A stretch of 64,000 bases of DNA. Source: an uncultured Erythrobacter sp. (GTDB lineage Bacteria > Pseudomonadota > Alphaproteobacteria > Sphingomonadales > Sphingomonadaceae). The stretch lies in the NCBI GenBank assembly GCA_947494705.1, contig CANLVN010000003.1, positions 434,001 through 498,000 on the forward strand, written 5' to 3'. Every line of letters begins with the position of its first letter. Within the stretch, counting starts at the first letter, position 1. The notes below the pieces were generated by a model, which saw nothing but the letters and a program-made list of their open reading frames with translations, was not told where the DNA came from and did no database searches. A program made the position numbers and the translations under genes. Shown in pieces: positions 9,431 to 17,012 of the stretch.

Positions 9431-10416
9431 TGAACAAGACGAGCGGCTTGCAGCTGGTCGAGCGAGACGAGAGCGGAGTCGATACCGCCTTTCGCGCCGA
9501 TGTGCTCTCCGGACTGGCACAGCCACAGAAGGCGATACCCGCGCGCTGGCTGTACGACGATACGGGGTCGCAGCTGTTCGAAGACATAACCCAGCTTCCC
9601 GAATATTATCCGACACGCGCCGAAACGCAGATCCTGAGCGCGCGCGGGGACGAGTTCGCGGAAATGATCGGCAAGGGGTGCGCAGTGGTCGAGTTCGGCT
9701 CGGGCTCTTCGGTAAAGACACCGCTGCTGCTCGAAGCGATCGAGCCCAGCGCGTACGTGCCGCTCGATATTGCTGGAGACTTCCTGCGTGCAGCGGCCGC
9801 CGATCTCGCCGAGAAATTCCCCGGACTGCCCGTTTATCCGGTCGAGGCCGATTTCATGCGACGGGTCGAATTGCCCCCCGAAGTCGCCGACCTGCCCAAG
9901 CTCGGCTTCTTCCCCGGCTCGACCATCGGCAACATGATCGCGCGCACCGGTGTCGACCTGCTCAGGACCATGCGTGAGACGCTGGGCGTGGGCGCGAAGC
10001 TGCTGATCGGGATGGACATCATCAAGGATGCCGAAACCCTGCAAGCTGCCTATGACGATGCGTCGGGCACGACGGCAAAGTTCAACCTGAACCTCGCGCA
10101 CCGCATCAACCGTGAACTCCGCGGTGACATCCCGGTCGATGCGCTAAAGCACGAGGCACGCTGGAACGACGAGCACGCACGGATCGAGATGCATCTGGTG
10201 GCGCAGCGCGACATTGACTTCGCCGTTTCGGACGAGCGTTTCACCATGAAAGCCGGTGAGAGCATCCACACCGAAAACAGCCACAAGTTCGATCGTCGCA
10301 CCTCCAACATGCTCCTGCTCGCTGGCGGCTGGGACCCGATCGAGCGGTGGGTCGACGACGAGGGCCGCTTCTCATTGCTGCTGGCCGAAGCGAGGCCTAA
10401 CCGCAGCGCCCCCTGA
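9430..10416 (+). CDS. egtD: L-histidine N-alpha-methyltransferase EgtD
   Basis: 328-residue SAM-dependent methyltransferase that trimethylates histidine to hercynine. Family motifs are intact: WLYDDTGSQLFEDITQLPEYYPTRAE split over residues 42-67, the SAM-binding VEFGSGSSVKT, LDIAGDFL, GFFPGSTIGN and the C-terminal HTENSHKF. Length is close to mycobacterial EgtD (about 320). ATG 9430 overlaps the egtB stop by one base (TGATG). The frame is open further upstream inside egtB, but nothing there resembles EgtD. It is followed 45 bp later by a flavoprotein gene. Confidence 0.94.
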   Translation: MNKTSGLQLVERDESGVDTAFRADVLSGLAQPQKAIPARWLYDDTGSQLFEDITQLPEYYPTRAETQILSARGDEFAEMIGKGCAVVEFGSGSSVKTPLLLEAIEPSAYVPLDIAGDFLRAAAADLAEKFPGLPVYPVEADFMRRVELPPEVADLPKLGFFPGSTIGNMIARTGVDLLRTMRETLGVGAKLLIGMDIIKDAETLQAAYDDASGTTAKFNLNLAHRINRELRGDIPVDALKHEARWNDEHARIEMHLVAQRDIDFAVSDERFTMKAGESIHTENSHKFDRRTSNMLLLAGGWDPIERWVDDEGRFSLLLAEARPNRSAP

Positions 10417-10461
10417 CATTTGCCTCGTGAAACCCGACCCGCGCCGGTGCGTTGGGGCGGT

Positions 10462-11427
10462 ATGGACGGACAAAACAGCGACATTGTAATCATCGGCGCC
10501 GGTATGGCGGGCCTTTCCTGCGCCAGCGCATTGGCCGAAAGCGGGCTGAACATTCGCCTGCTCGACAAGGGTCGCGGCCCCGGCGGGCGCATGGCGGCAC
10601 GGCGCGCTGAGATAGCGGGCGAGCCGGTCGCGTTCGACCATGGCGCGCAATATTTCACGGCACGCGATCCCAATTTTCAGGATGCGGTTTCGGAGTGGGA
10701 AAAGCTCGGCGCCGCTGCCCGGTGGAAGGCTGCCGGTCAGGAGGCATGGGTGGGGACGCCCGGCATGAATGGACCGATCCGCGCGATGGCGCAGCCGCTC
10801 GACGTGCGCTGGAACACACGCGCGCTTTCTGTGTCGCACGAAGGCGAGCAATGGCTGATCGAGACGGGCGAGGAACGCTTCACCGCCGACATTGTGCTGG
10901 TTGCGATTCCCGCAGAACAGGCGAGCGAACTGCTCGAACCTGCCGCGCCCGACCTTTCCGCCATCGCGGCAGGCGTCAGGTCGGAGCCGTGTTGGGCCGT
11001 GATGGCGGCGTTCACATCCCGTATCGAGATCGACTCCGACGCGACGCGAGACGATGGAGCTCCGATATCGTGGTTTGCACGCAATTCAGCCAAGCCGTAC
11101 CGGTCGGGCGGCGAGACATGGGTGCTCCACGCTTCTCCCGCGCGTAGCCGCGAGGTGCTGGACCTTTCCAAAGAAGAGGTCGCGCCGCTGCTGCTCGCCG
11201 ACTTCTTTCGGCAGACCGGTATCGATCCGGTGACACCGACCCATCTCGCCGCGCATCGCTGGCTCTATGCCATGGCCGAAGCTATCGATGGCGATGCCGC
11301 ACGCTATGACCCGGTCGCTGGAATCGGGATTGCCGGCGATTACCTGCATTCGCCGCGCGTCGAAGGGGCGTGGCTGTCGGGCAGGGCGCTGGCCGAAAAA
11401 GTGCTGGGGGCGCGGCGGAGCGGATAG
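10462..11427 (+). CDS. FAD-dependent oxidoreductase, renalase/amine-oxidase-like
   Basis: 321 residues from ATG 10462 (a TTG at 10420 is also in frame but gives an unconserved leader). The Rossmann dinucleotide motif is at the N-terminus (DIVIIGAGMAGLSCASALAESG), followed by LLDKGRGPGGRMA, the second FAD motif of the renalase-like group, and FDHGAQYFTARD. The C-terminal GIAGDYLHSPRVEGAWLSGRALAEKVL is the last FAD-binding strand. The substrate is unknown. It lies 45 bp after egtD in the same direction, so it is probably co-transcribed, which hints at but does not prove a link with ergothioneine metabolism. Confidence 0.85.
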   Translation: MDGQNSDIVIIGAGMAGLSCASALAESGLNIRLLDKGRGPGGRMAARRAEIAGEPVAFDHGAQYFTARDPNFQDAVSEWEKLGAAARWKAAGQEAWVGTPGMNGPIRAMAQPLDVRWNTRALSVSHEGEQWLIETGEERFTADIVLVAIPAEQASELLEPAAPDLSAIAAGVRSEPCWAVMAAFTSRIEIDSDATRDDGAPISWFARNSAKPYRSGGETWVLHASPARSREVLDLSKEEVAPLLLADFFRQTGIDPVTPTHLAAHRWLYAMAEAIDGDAARYDPVAGIGIAGDYLHSPRVEGAWLSGRALAEKVLGARRSG

Positions 11428-11484
11428 TCGACAAGCCTTTCGTCCCCGGTTAAATCGAAAGCTGCAACGGGAGCACCCACACGC

Positions 11485-12123
11485 ATGCACGAAACTCTTT
11501 CTCGAATGCTGGCGAGCGCGCCAGTCGTCCCCCTGATTGGCGAAAACGATCCGGAACGCGCGGTGAAGATCGCAAACGCGCTTGGCGAGGGCGGGTTGAG
11601 CGTTATCGAGGTCGTGCTTCGCAGCCCCGATGCGCAAAAGGGCATGGAAGCCATCCTTGGCGAGACCGAGGACCTGATCGTGGGCGCGGGCACGGTGCTG
11701 ACGCTCGACCAGGCAAAGTCCGTGGTGGCGAGCGGCGCGCAGTTCATCGTATGCCCGGGTCTTGTCGACGAGATCGCGGAATATTGCCTCGGCGAAGGGG
11801 TCCCGGTCTATCCCGGCACCATGACCGCCGGCGAAGTGCAGCGCGCCTATGCGCTGGGCCTGCGCGAAGTGAAGTTCTTTCCCGCCAGCCTTGCGGGCGG
11901 GGTGCCGATGCTCAAGGCGCTGTCCAGCGTGTTCGGCGAAATGCGCTTCATGCCGACCGGTGGCGTATCGGCGAGCAATCTCGCAGATTATCTCGCCTTG
12001 CCCAGCGTGCTGGCCTGCGGCGGCAGCTGGCTGACCCCCGCAGACGCGGTGAAGGCGGGAGATTACGCGAAAATCACCGCCCTTGCGCAAGAAGCAGTCG
12101 GGATCGCTTCGAAGGTGAGGTGA
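11485..12123 (+). CDS. eda: 2-dehydro-3-deoxy-phosphogluconate (KDPG) aldolase
   Basis: Class I aldolase of 212 residues that splits KDPG to pyruvate and glyceraldehyde 3-phosphate in the Entner-Doudoroff pathway. Family landmarks: VVPLIGENDPERA, VIEVVLRSPDA (catalytic Glu), VGAGTVLT, FIVCPG, PVYPGTMTAGEV, the Schiff-base lysine in EVKFFPAS and FMPTGGVS near the C-terminus. It is 57 bp downstream of the flavoprotein gene. No edd or zwf is in the window. The V/L substitution within the usual EVTLRT is minor. Standalone eda genes also act on 4-hydroxy-2-oxoglutarate in some bacteria. Confidence 0.93.
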   Translation: MHETLSRMLASAPVVPLIGENDPERAVKIANALGEGGLSVIEVVLRSPDAQKGMEAILGETEDLIVGAGTVLTLDQAKSVVASGAQFIVCPGLVDEIAEYCLGEGVPVYPGTMTAGEVQRAYALGLREVKFFPASLAGGVPMLKALSSVFGEMRFMPTGGVSASNLADYLALPSVLACGGSWLTPADAVKAGDYAKITALAQEAVGIASKVR

Positions 12124-12130
12124 GGCTAGT

Positions 12131-12205
12131 TGGCTGGGGTGGCAGGGATCGAACCTGCGAATGTCGGTACCAAAAACCGATGCCTTACCACTTGGCTACA
12201 CCCCA
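12131..12205 (-). tRNA. tRNA-Gln (anticodon UUG)
   Basis: The minus strand folds as a 75-nt tRNA: acceptor TGGGGTG paired with CACCCCA, anticodon stem TCGGT/ACCGA around the loop TTTTGGT giving anticodon TTG (Gln, CAA), T-arm with GTTCGATCC, and encoded 3' CCA at 12133-12131. It sits 7 bp past the eda stop on the opposite strand. No integrated element abuts it. Confidence 0.96.
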
Positions 12206-12248
12206 GCAGGAGGCGCGGATATAGCGCCCCGCTCGCAAATGTGAAGGC

Positions 12249-13679
12249 CTATTGCGCGCTAGTTTCACCCTCGGCTCGGCGCAATTCGAGTTCACGCTCG
12301 GCTTGGGCGATCGTGGCGTGGTCGAGGCGGTAGAACAGCATCGCTGCGCCCCCCGGTATCAGGGCAAGCGCGGGGACGACCGCAAAGGCGAAGTCGATAC
12401 CTGCCAGCGCCGCCGGGCTCTGCTCACCACCGGGGACGAACCCGGTCATTTCGAGCACCAGGCCCGGCATCGCGCTGCCCAGACCTCCGCCGACCTTGAT
12501 CGCAAACACCGCAGCCGCGATTGTCAGCGCGGTCATCTGCCGACCGGACTTCCAGTCGATAAATTGCGCGATATCGGTGAACATCGAGAAGGCCAGCACC
12601 AGCAGGAAGCCGAAGCCGATCCCCACGCCATATTGCGCCAGCGTCTGAGGCCAGACCGCGTCGAGCGGCATCAACCAGAACGCCGCGATGCCGAGAGCCA
12701 TCAGGCAGCCCCCGGCGATTACCAGATGCGCTTTTTCGAAACGGCGCTGGAGCCAGAAGCCGATCACGACGCCGCTCACCTGGCCAAGGGCCAGCGCGGT
12801 GAGAAACAGGCCGAATCGGTCCAGAAACAGGAACACCGGCAAGCCATCGTCGCCCACGACATATTTGAAATAGAACCGTGCACTGGCCGCGCGGCTTGCG
12901 ATCGAGAGAACGCCGAACACCGAGGATACCGCAACTGCGATCCATGCTCCGGTGCGTGCCAGCTGTCGCAAATCTCCGCCGATCGAGCCGTTGACCGGGC
13001 TGGGCGGAATGCGCTCACGCGTGGTGGCGAAGGTGGTGAGATAGCACAGCACCGAAATCACCGCGAAGACGCCCATGGTCAGCATGATCCCGGTCGCCTC
13101 GTCAGCGCCGCCCATTTCTCGCACCAGCGTCGTTGCCAGTACGCCGACCATGATCCCCGCCAAACCGGTGAAGAACATGCGGTAGGCGGTGACGTTGGCG
13201 CGCTCTTTGGTCGAGGACGAGATGACGCCGAGCAGCCCGGAATAGGGAACGTTGACCGCCGTGAAAGCCAGCATAGTCAGCCCGTAGGTTACATAGGCCC
13301 ACACCAGCAGCCAGCCGGGCGAGATGGTGGGCGACAGGGCGGGTGCGGCGAAGATGGCAAAGCCGGTGATACCGAACGGCAGCGCTCCCAGCAGCAGGTA
13401 CGGCCGATATCGCCCCCATCGCGTGCGGGTGCGGTCGGCCAGCAGCCCCATAACCGGATCGGTCACTGCGTCGAACACGCGGCTCAGGAACAGCATCAAC
13501 GCCATCGCCGCCGGAGCAACGCCGCCAAGATCGACGAAGAAATACAGGAGGTAGGCGGCGAAAAAGTTGAGATACAGCCCCGACGGCAGGTCGCCGATCC
13601 CATAGCCGAGCTTTTCGCGCAGGCGGATTGTATCGGGCGCAGCGCCGCTCAATTCGGGTTCCCTCTCACCAAGGGACAA
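12249..13679 (-). CDS. GPH-family (glycoside-pentoside-hexuronide):cation symporter
   Basis: 476-residue inner-membrane transporter with about 12 hydrophobic segments. The MFS_2/GPH family signature is visible after the first helix pair: SRVFDAVTDPVMGLLADRT followed by RWGRYRPYLLLGALPFG. Members take up glycosides or sugars with Na+ or H+; no sugar-hydrolase gene flanks it, so the substrate is open. The start at 13679 is TTG without a clear Shine-Dalgarno. An in-frame TTG at 13652 has GAGAGGG eight bases upstream and may be the true start. The C-terminus ends in a charged tail (RAEGETSAQ). Confidence 0.87.
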   Translation of the reverse strand: MSLGEREPELSGAAPDTIRLREKLGYGIGDLPSGLYLNFFAAYLLYFFVDLGGVAPAAMALMLFLSRVFDAVTDPVMGLLADRTRTRWGRYRPYLLLGALPFGITGFAIFAAPALSPTISPGWLLVWAYVTYGLTMLAFTAVNVPYSGLLGVISSSTKERANVTAYRMFFTGLAGIMVGVLATTLVREMGGADEATGIMLTMGVFAVISVLCYLTTFATTRERIPPSPVNGSIGGDLRQLARTGAWIAVAVSSVFGVLSIASRAASARFYFKYVVGDDGLPVFLFLDRFGLFLTALALGQVSGVVIGFWLQRRFEKAHLVIAGGCLMALGIAAFWLMPLDAVWPQTLAQYGVGIGFGFLLVLAFSMFTDIAQFIDWKSGRQMTALTIAAAVFAIKVGGGLGSAMPGLVLEMTGFVPGGEQSPAALAGIDFAFAVVPALALIPGGAAMLFYRLDHATIAQAERELELRRAEGETSAQ

Positions 13680-13680
13680 T

Positions 13681-13708
13681 GGGCCGGTAGTTGGCGAACT
13701 ACCAGCCC
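13681..13708 (-). terminator. Hairpin between yghU and the symporter gene
   Basis: On either strand GGGC-x-GGTAGTT pairs with AACTACC-x-GCCC around a GGCG loop. It lies just after the yghU stop (13730) and directly before the symporter start, so it either ends yghU transcription or structures the symporter 5' end. No T-run. Confidence 0.5.
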
Positions 13709-13729
13709 CTTATTGCCCTTCGCGGCAGG

Positions 13730-14596
13730 TCAGAAGGTGAAGTCGAGGTTCAGCCCGTCGAAATCGCTGCTCGAGTGGCGTTCGCGCAATTGCTGGTCCT
13801 CGTCGCCCCACACCTTGTTGACGAGCCGTCCGCGCCTCACGCCGGGACGCTGTGCGATCTCGCGTGCCCAGCGGGCCACGTTCTCGTATTCGTCGATCGA
13901 GAGGAAGGTCTTCGCGTCGTTGTAGATCGTGCCGGCGACGAATGGCGCGAGCCACGGGAAGTTGGCAATATCCGCGATGGTGTATTCGTCACCGCCAAGA
14001 TAGCGAGTCTGGCTCAACCGCTTGTCGGCGACGTCGAAAATGCGCTTCGCCTCCATCGCATAGCGATTGATCGGGTATTCGTATTTCTCGGGCGCGTAGG
14101 CGTAGAAATGGCCGAACCCGCCGCCGATGAACGGCCCGGTTCCGACCTGCCAGAACACCCAGCTAAGCGTTTCGGCGCGGCCAGCGGGATCGGTGGGGAG
14201 GAACGCGCCGAACTTTTCGGCGAGGTAGACGAGGATCGCGCCGCTTTCGAAGATGCGGATATCCTTGTCGCCGCTCGCATCGATCAGCGCGGGGATCTTC
14301 GAATTGGGATTGATGTCGACAAAGCCGCTGGTGAACTGCTCGCCTTCGCCGATATTGACCGTGTAGGCATCGTATTGCGCGCCCGAATGTCCGGCCTCCA
14401 GCAATTCTTCGAGCATGATGCCCACCTTCACCCCGTTGGGCGTGGCGAGCGAATGCAGCTGGAACGGGTTGTCGCCGCGCGGTAGATCCTTGTCTTCGCG
14501 CGCGCCTGCGGTGGGGCGGTTGATGTTGGCGAACCTGCCGCCGTTCTCGGCGTCGTGCGTCCAGACTTTCGGCGGGGTGTAGGTTGGATCGGACAT
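13730..14596 (-). CDS. yghU: Glutathione S-transferase-like disulfide-bond oxidoreductase YghU
   Basis: 288 residues from ATG 14596. The YghU/YfcG branch of GSTs is recognisable from the long N-terminal arm (TYTPPKVWTHD...NINRPTAGARE), the thioredoxin-like domain (LHSLATPNGVKVGIMLEELLEAG), the Thr/Asn pair NPNSKIPAL and IFESGAILVYLAEKFG. The helical domain has PFIGGGFGHFYAYAPEKYEYPINRY and the N-capping box TIADIANFPW. Family members bind two glutathiones and reduce disulfides or peroxides. The frame remains open far upstream (to 15580), but that part is antisense to the topoisomerase gene and was discarded. Confidence 0.93.
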   Translation of the reverse strand: MSDPTYTPPKVWTHDAENGGRFANINRPTAGAREDKDLPRGDNPFQLHSLATPNGVKVGIMLEELLEAGHSGAQYDAYTVNIGEGEQFTSGFVDINPNSKIPALIDASGDKDIRIFESGAILVYLAEKFGAFLPTDPAGRAETLSWVFWQVGTGPFIGGGFGHFYAYAPEKYEYPINRYAMEAKRIFDVADKRLSQTRYLGGDEYTIADIANFPWLAPFVAGTIYNDAKTFLSIDEYENVARWAREIAQRPGVRRGRLVNKVWGDEDQQLRERHSSSDFDGLNLDFTF

Positions 14597-14716
14597 GTCT
14601 TGGCTCCTTGCGAAGGGATCGTATGCAAAGTCGGTGACCCTTGGCCAGACAAGTGGCGTGCCTAAGGAACGACCGCAAGGCGGAACACACTGCGGTGTTG
14701 GCGCATTTGCTATGGC

Positions 14717-15730
14717 ATGGAAAAGATCATCTATATCGATGACAGCCTGCCCGGCATCACCCGCAAGGGCGCCGGAACGGGCTGGGCATATTACTCGCCC
14801 GATGGCGAGCTTATCCGCGAACGGGCAGAACGCGATCGCCTGAACGCCATCGCTTTTCCACCAGCCTATCGCGATGCGTGGTTCTGCCCCGCGGAAAACG
14901 GCCATATCCTCGCCACCGGCTACGACGATGCCGGGCGCAAGCAATATCGTTATCACCCTGATTTTAGGCGGATGCGCGAAGGCGACAAATTCGACAAATG
15001 CGCGGCTTTCGGCAACCTCCTGCCATTGGTCCGAGCGCGAGTGGATGAAGACCTGTCGCAGCGCAGCCTGACCGAAACGCGCGCCATCGCCTGCGTCGTG
15101 CGCTTGCTGGACCTGTCGGCGATCCGGATCGGCAACGAGCATTACGCGACGACCAATGAAAGCTACGGCGCGACAACCCTGCGCCGCGATCATGCCGAGG
15201 TGCGTACGCGCGGGATCAGCCTTCATTTCGTGGGCAAGGGCGGGCGCGAACGCGACGTCCATCTCGACGACCCGCGTCTTGCGCGCGCAGTACGCCGGAT
15301 GAAGGACCTGCCGCGCGAAAGCGGGGACAACCATCTCTTCCGATACGAGGATGAGGATGGCGCGACACATCCTGTCACTTCCGACGAGGTCAACGCATAC
15401 CTGCGCGAAACGATGGGCGGCGATTTCACCGCCAAGCATTTCCGCACCTACCATGCGAGCGTGATTGCGTTCGGGGAACTGGCATCCGGTGACGGCCACG
15501 TGCCGATCCGTGCATTGCTCGAGAAAGTGTCCCAACATCTCGGCAACACCCCGGCGATTGCGCGCAAGAGCTATATCCACCCTGCTGTCGTTGAACGGGT
15601 CGAAGGCCAGGAGGGGTGGCGCGAAGGGCTGAAATTGCCGCGTGCCACGCGCTGGCTGACCCGCGAAGAACGCGGATTGCTCGAATTGCTGAAAGACAGC
15701 CCGCCTGCAGCCGAGCTGATCGCCGCCTAG
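14717..15730 (+). CDS. DNA topoisomerase IB (eukaryotic/poxvirus-type)
   Basis: 337-residue type IB topoisomerase that relaxes supercoils through a 3'-phosphotyrosyl intermediate. N-terminal domain: GITRKGAGTGWAYYSPDG, IPPAYRDAWF-like (FPPAYRDAWFCP), YHPDFRRMREGDKFD. Catalytic domain: IRIGNEHYATTNESYGATTL, the catalytic Arg/Lys region with FVGKGGRERD, FRTYHAS (usually FRTWHAS) and the active-site tyrosine in TPAIARKSYIHP. Length is typical of bacterial TopIB. Divergent from yghU with a 120-bp intergenic gap. Confidence 0.93.
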   Translation: MEKIIYIDDSLPGITRKGAGTGWAYYSPDGELIRERAERDRLNAIAFPPAYRDAWFCPAENGHILATGYDDAGRKQYRYHPDFRRMREGDKFDKCAAFGNLLPLVRARVDEDLSQRSLTETRAIACVVRLLDLSAIRIGNEHYATTNESYGATTLRRDHAEVRTRGISLHFVGKGGRERDVHLDDPRLARAVRRMKDLPRESGDNHLFRYEDEDGATHPVTSDEVNAYLRETMGGDFTAKHFRTYHASVIAFGELASGDGHVPIRALLEKVSQHLGNTPAIARKSYIHPAVVERVEGQEGWREGLKLPRATRWLTREERGLLELLKDSPPAAELIAA

Positions 15731-15900
15731 CGCAGCGTTTCTGCGACACTCGGCAACGCCCGCTGGTCTTCTTTCGCTTTATCAAACAGTTTTGTAGCGC
15801 AGGTTCACTTTGAGGCGTGTATATTCCCGCTGGCATCGTCAGATGATTCGGTTTGCACCTCTAGTTGAAACGCGCTGACCGATCCCTCTGGAAGTCGCAA

Positions 15901-16926
15901 ATGCGGTTCAATATGCAGCGCCTCGCGCAATTCGACGTCAGTCGGCCGTTTCTTTCCGGCTGGGCAAAAGTGTCGGCGCAGATCGTGTTCGGCGTCGTAT
16001 GCGCTTTCGCGATGATCGGCCTGCGCTCTCTCATCAATCTGTGGGCGCCCGAAAGCGGGCCGTTCGCTCTGGTCTATCCCACGGTCATGTTGGCCACCCT
16101 CTATGGCCACTGGCGCGCCGGTCTGGCGTCGCTCGTCGTGGCCTTCATCTGGGCATGGTGGCTGGTCCTGCCGGTCACGGGCTCGTTTCAGTTCAGCAAC
16201 CCGACCGATCCGGCCCGTGTCCTCATCAACGGCTCGGCCTGCCTGATCGTGATCATATTCGCCGAGGCATTTCGCAATGCCGCGCACAGCACGATGGCCG
16301 AAATCCGCGAGGCTGCCGATCGCCGCCTGACGCTGCTGGGAGAGCTTGAGCATCGCACGAAGAACAACTTCGCGCTGGTCGCAAGCCTGATCGAAATCCA
16401 GAAGCGCCGTCTGTCCAATCCCGAACTCGATGCGCCGCTTTCGGATGCCGCGAACCGGGTGCGCACCTTTGCCGATGCCTATTCGAGCCTTGCGATGGAG
16501 CAGGAGGAAGGCAGCGAGGTGGCGATGAAGCCCTATCTCGAACTGCTCGTCAGTCGGATTCAGCGCGCAGCCTTCCCTGGCAATATCAAGGTGCTGAGCG
16601 AGATCGAGGAGATCGACCTGCCGCGCGAAGTGGGAGTGGCTATCGGGCTGTTCCTCAACGAAGGGCTGTCCAATGCTGCCAAATACGCATTCCCCGAAGG
16701 TGCGCCCGGGACCGTCGTGATCTCGTTTCATGTCACGGACGACAGCTGGTCCCTGGTAATCGAGGACAACGGTATCGGCGCCGCGCTGGAAAAAGGCGAC
16801 CCGGATGGCGGGCTGGGCGCAAGCCTCCTGGAAGCCTTCGCCTCACAGGCTCGTGCCGAGCACTCGGTCACGGATGATAAGCGCGGATACCGGCTGGAAC
16901 TGCGCTCCCTCGAAAAGGCTGAATGA
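15901..16926 (+). CDS. Membrane sensor histidine kinase, HisKA_2 type
   Basis: 341 residues from ATG 15901 (TTG 15865 is in frame but unlikely). Residues about 20-120 hold four hydrophobic segments resembling the DUF4118 sensor domain. The phosphoacceptor box is ELEHRTKNNFALVASLIE, i.e. the HisKA_2/HWE-type H-box with HRxKNN. The ATPase domain has the N-box LNEGLSNAAKYAF and the G1 box IEDNGIGA; the C-terminal G2 is GGLGASLLEA. HisKA_2 kinases in sphingomonads often feed the PhyR general stress pathway (known for the family), but no response regulator or phyR is adjacent, so the partner is unknown. Confidence 0.88.
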   Translation: MRFNMQRLAQFDVSRPFLSGWAKVSAQIVFGVVCAFAMIGLRSLINLWAPESGPFALVYPTVMLATLYGHWRAGLASLVVAFIWAWWLVLPVTGSFQFSNPTDPARVLINGSACLIVIIFAEAFRNAAHSTMAEIREAADRRLTLLGELEHRTKNNFALVASLIEIQKRRLSNPELDAPLSDAANRVRTFADAYSSLAMEQEEGSEVAMKPYLELLVSRIQRAAFPGNIKVLSEIEEIDLPREVGVAIGLFLNEGLSNAAKYAFPEGAPGTVVISFHVTDDSWSLVIEDNGIGAALEKGDPDGGLGASLLEAFASQARAEHSVTDDKRGYRLELRSLEKAE

Positions 16927-17012
16927 TCGCGTAAACGCCCGCCATTGCTGGCCTGACCGCAAGCGGCTAGGCGTGATGCCGGTTCCTACAACCGCATCAG
17001 GGCACACGCGAC

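Noticed and set aside
12252..13925. Long open frame (557 codons) on the plus strand over the symporter gene
   Set aside because: It is antisense to a clear GPH symporter; composition is Arg/Gln/His-rich low complexity typical of high-GC shadow frames, with no domain.
14597..15580. N-terminal extension of the yghU frame
   Set aside because: The extra codons are antisense to topoisomerase IB; YghU begins at ATG 14596.
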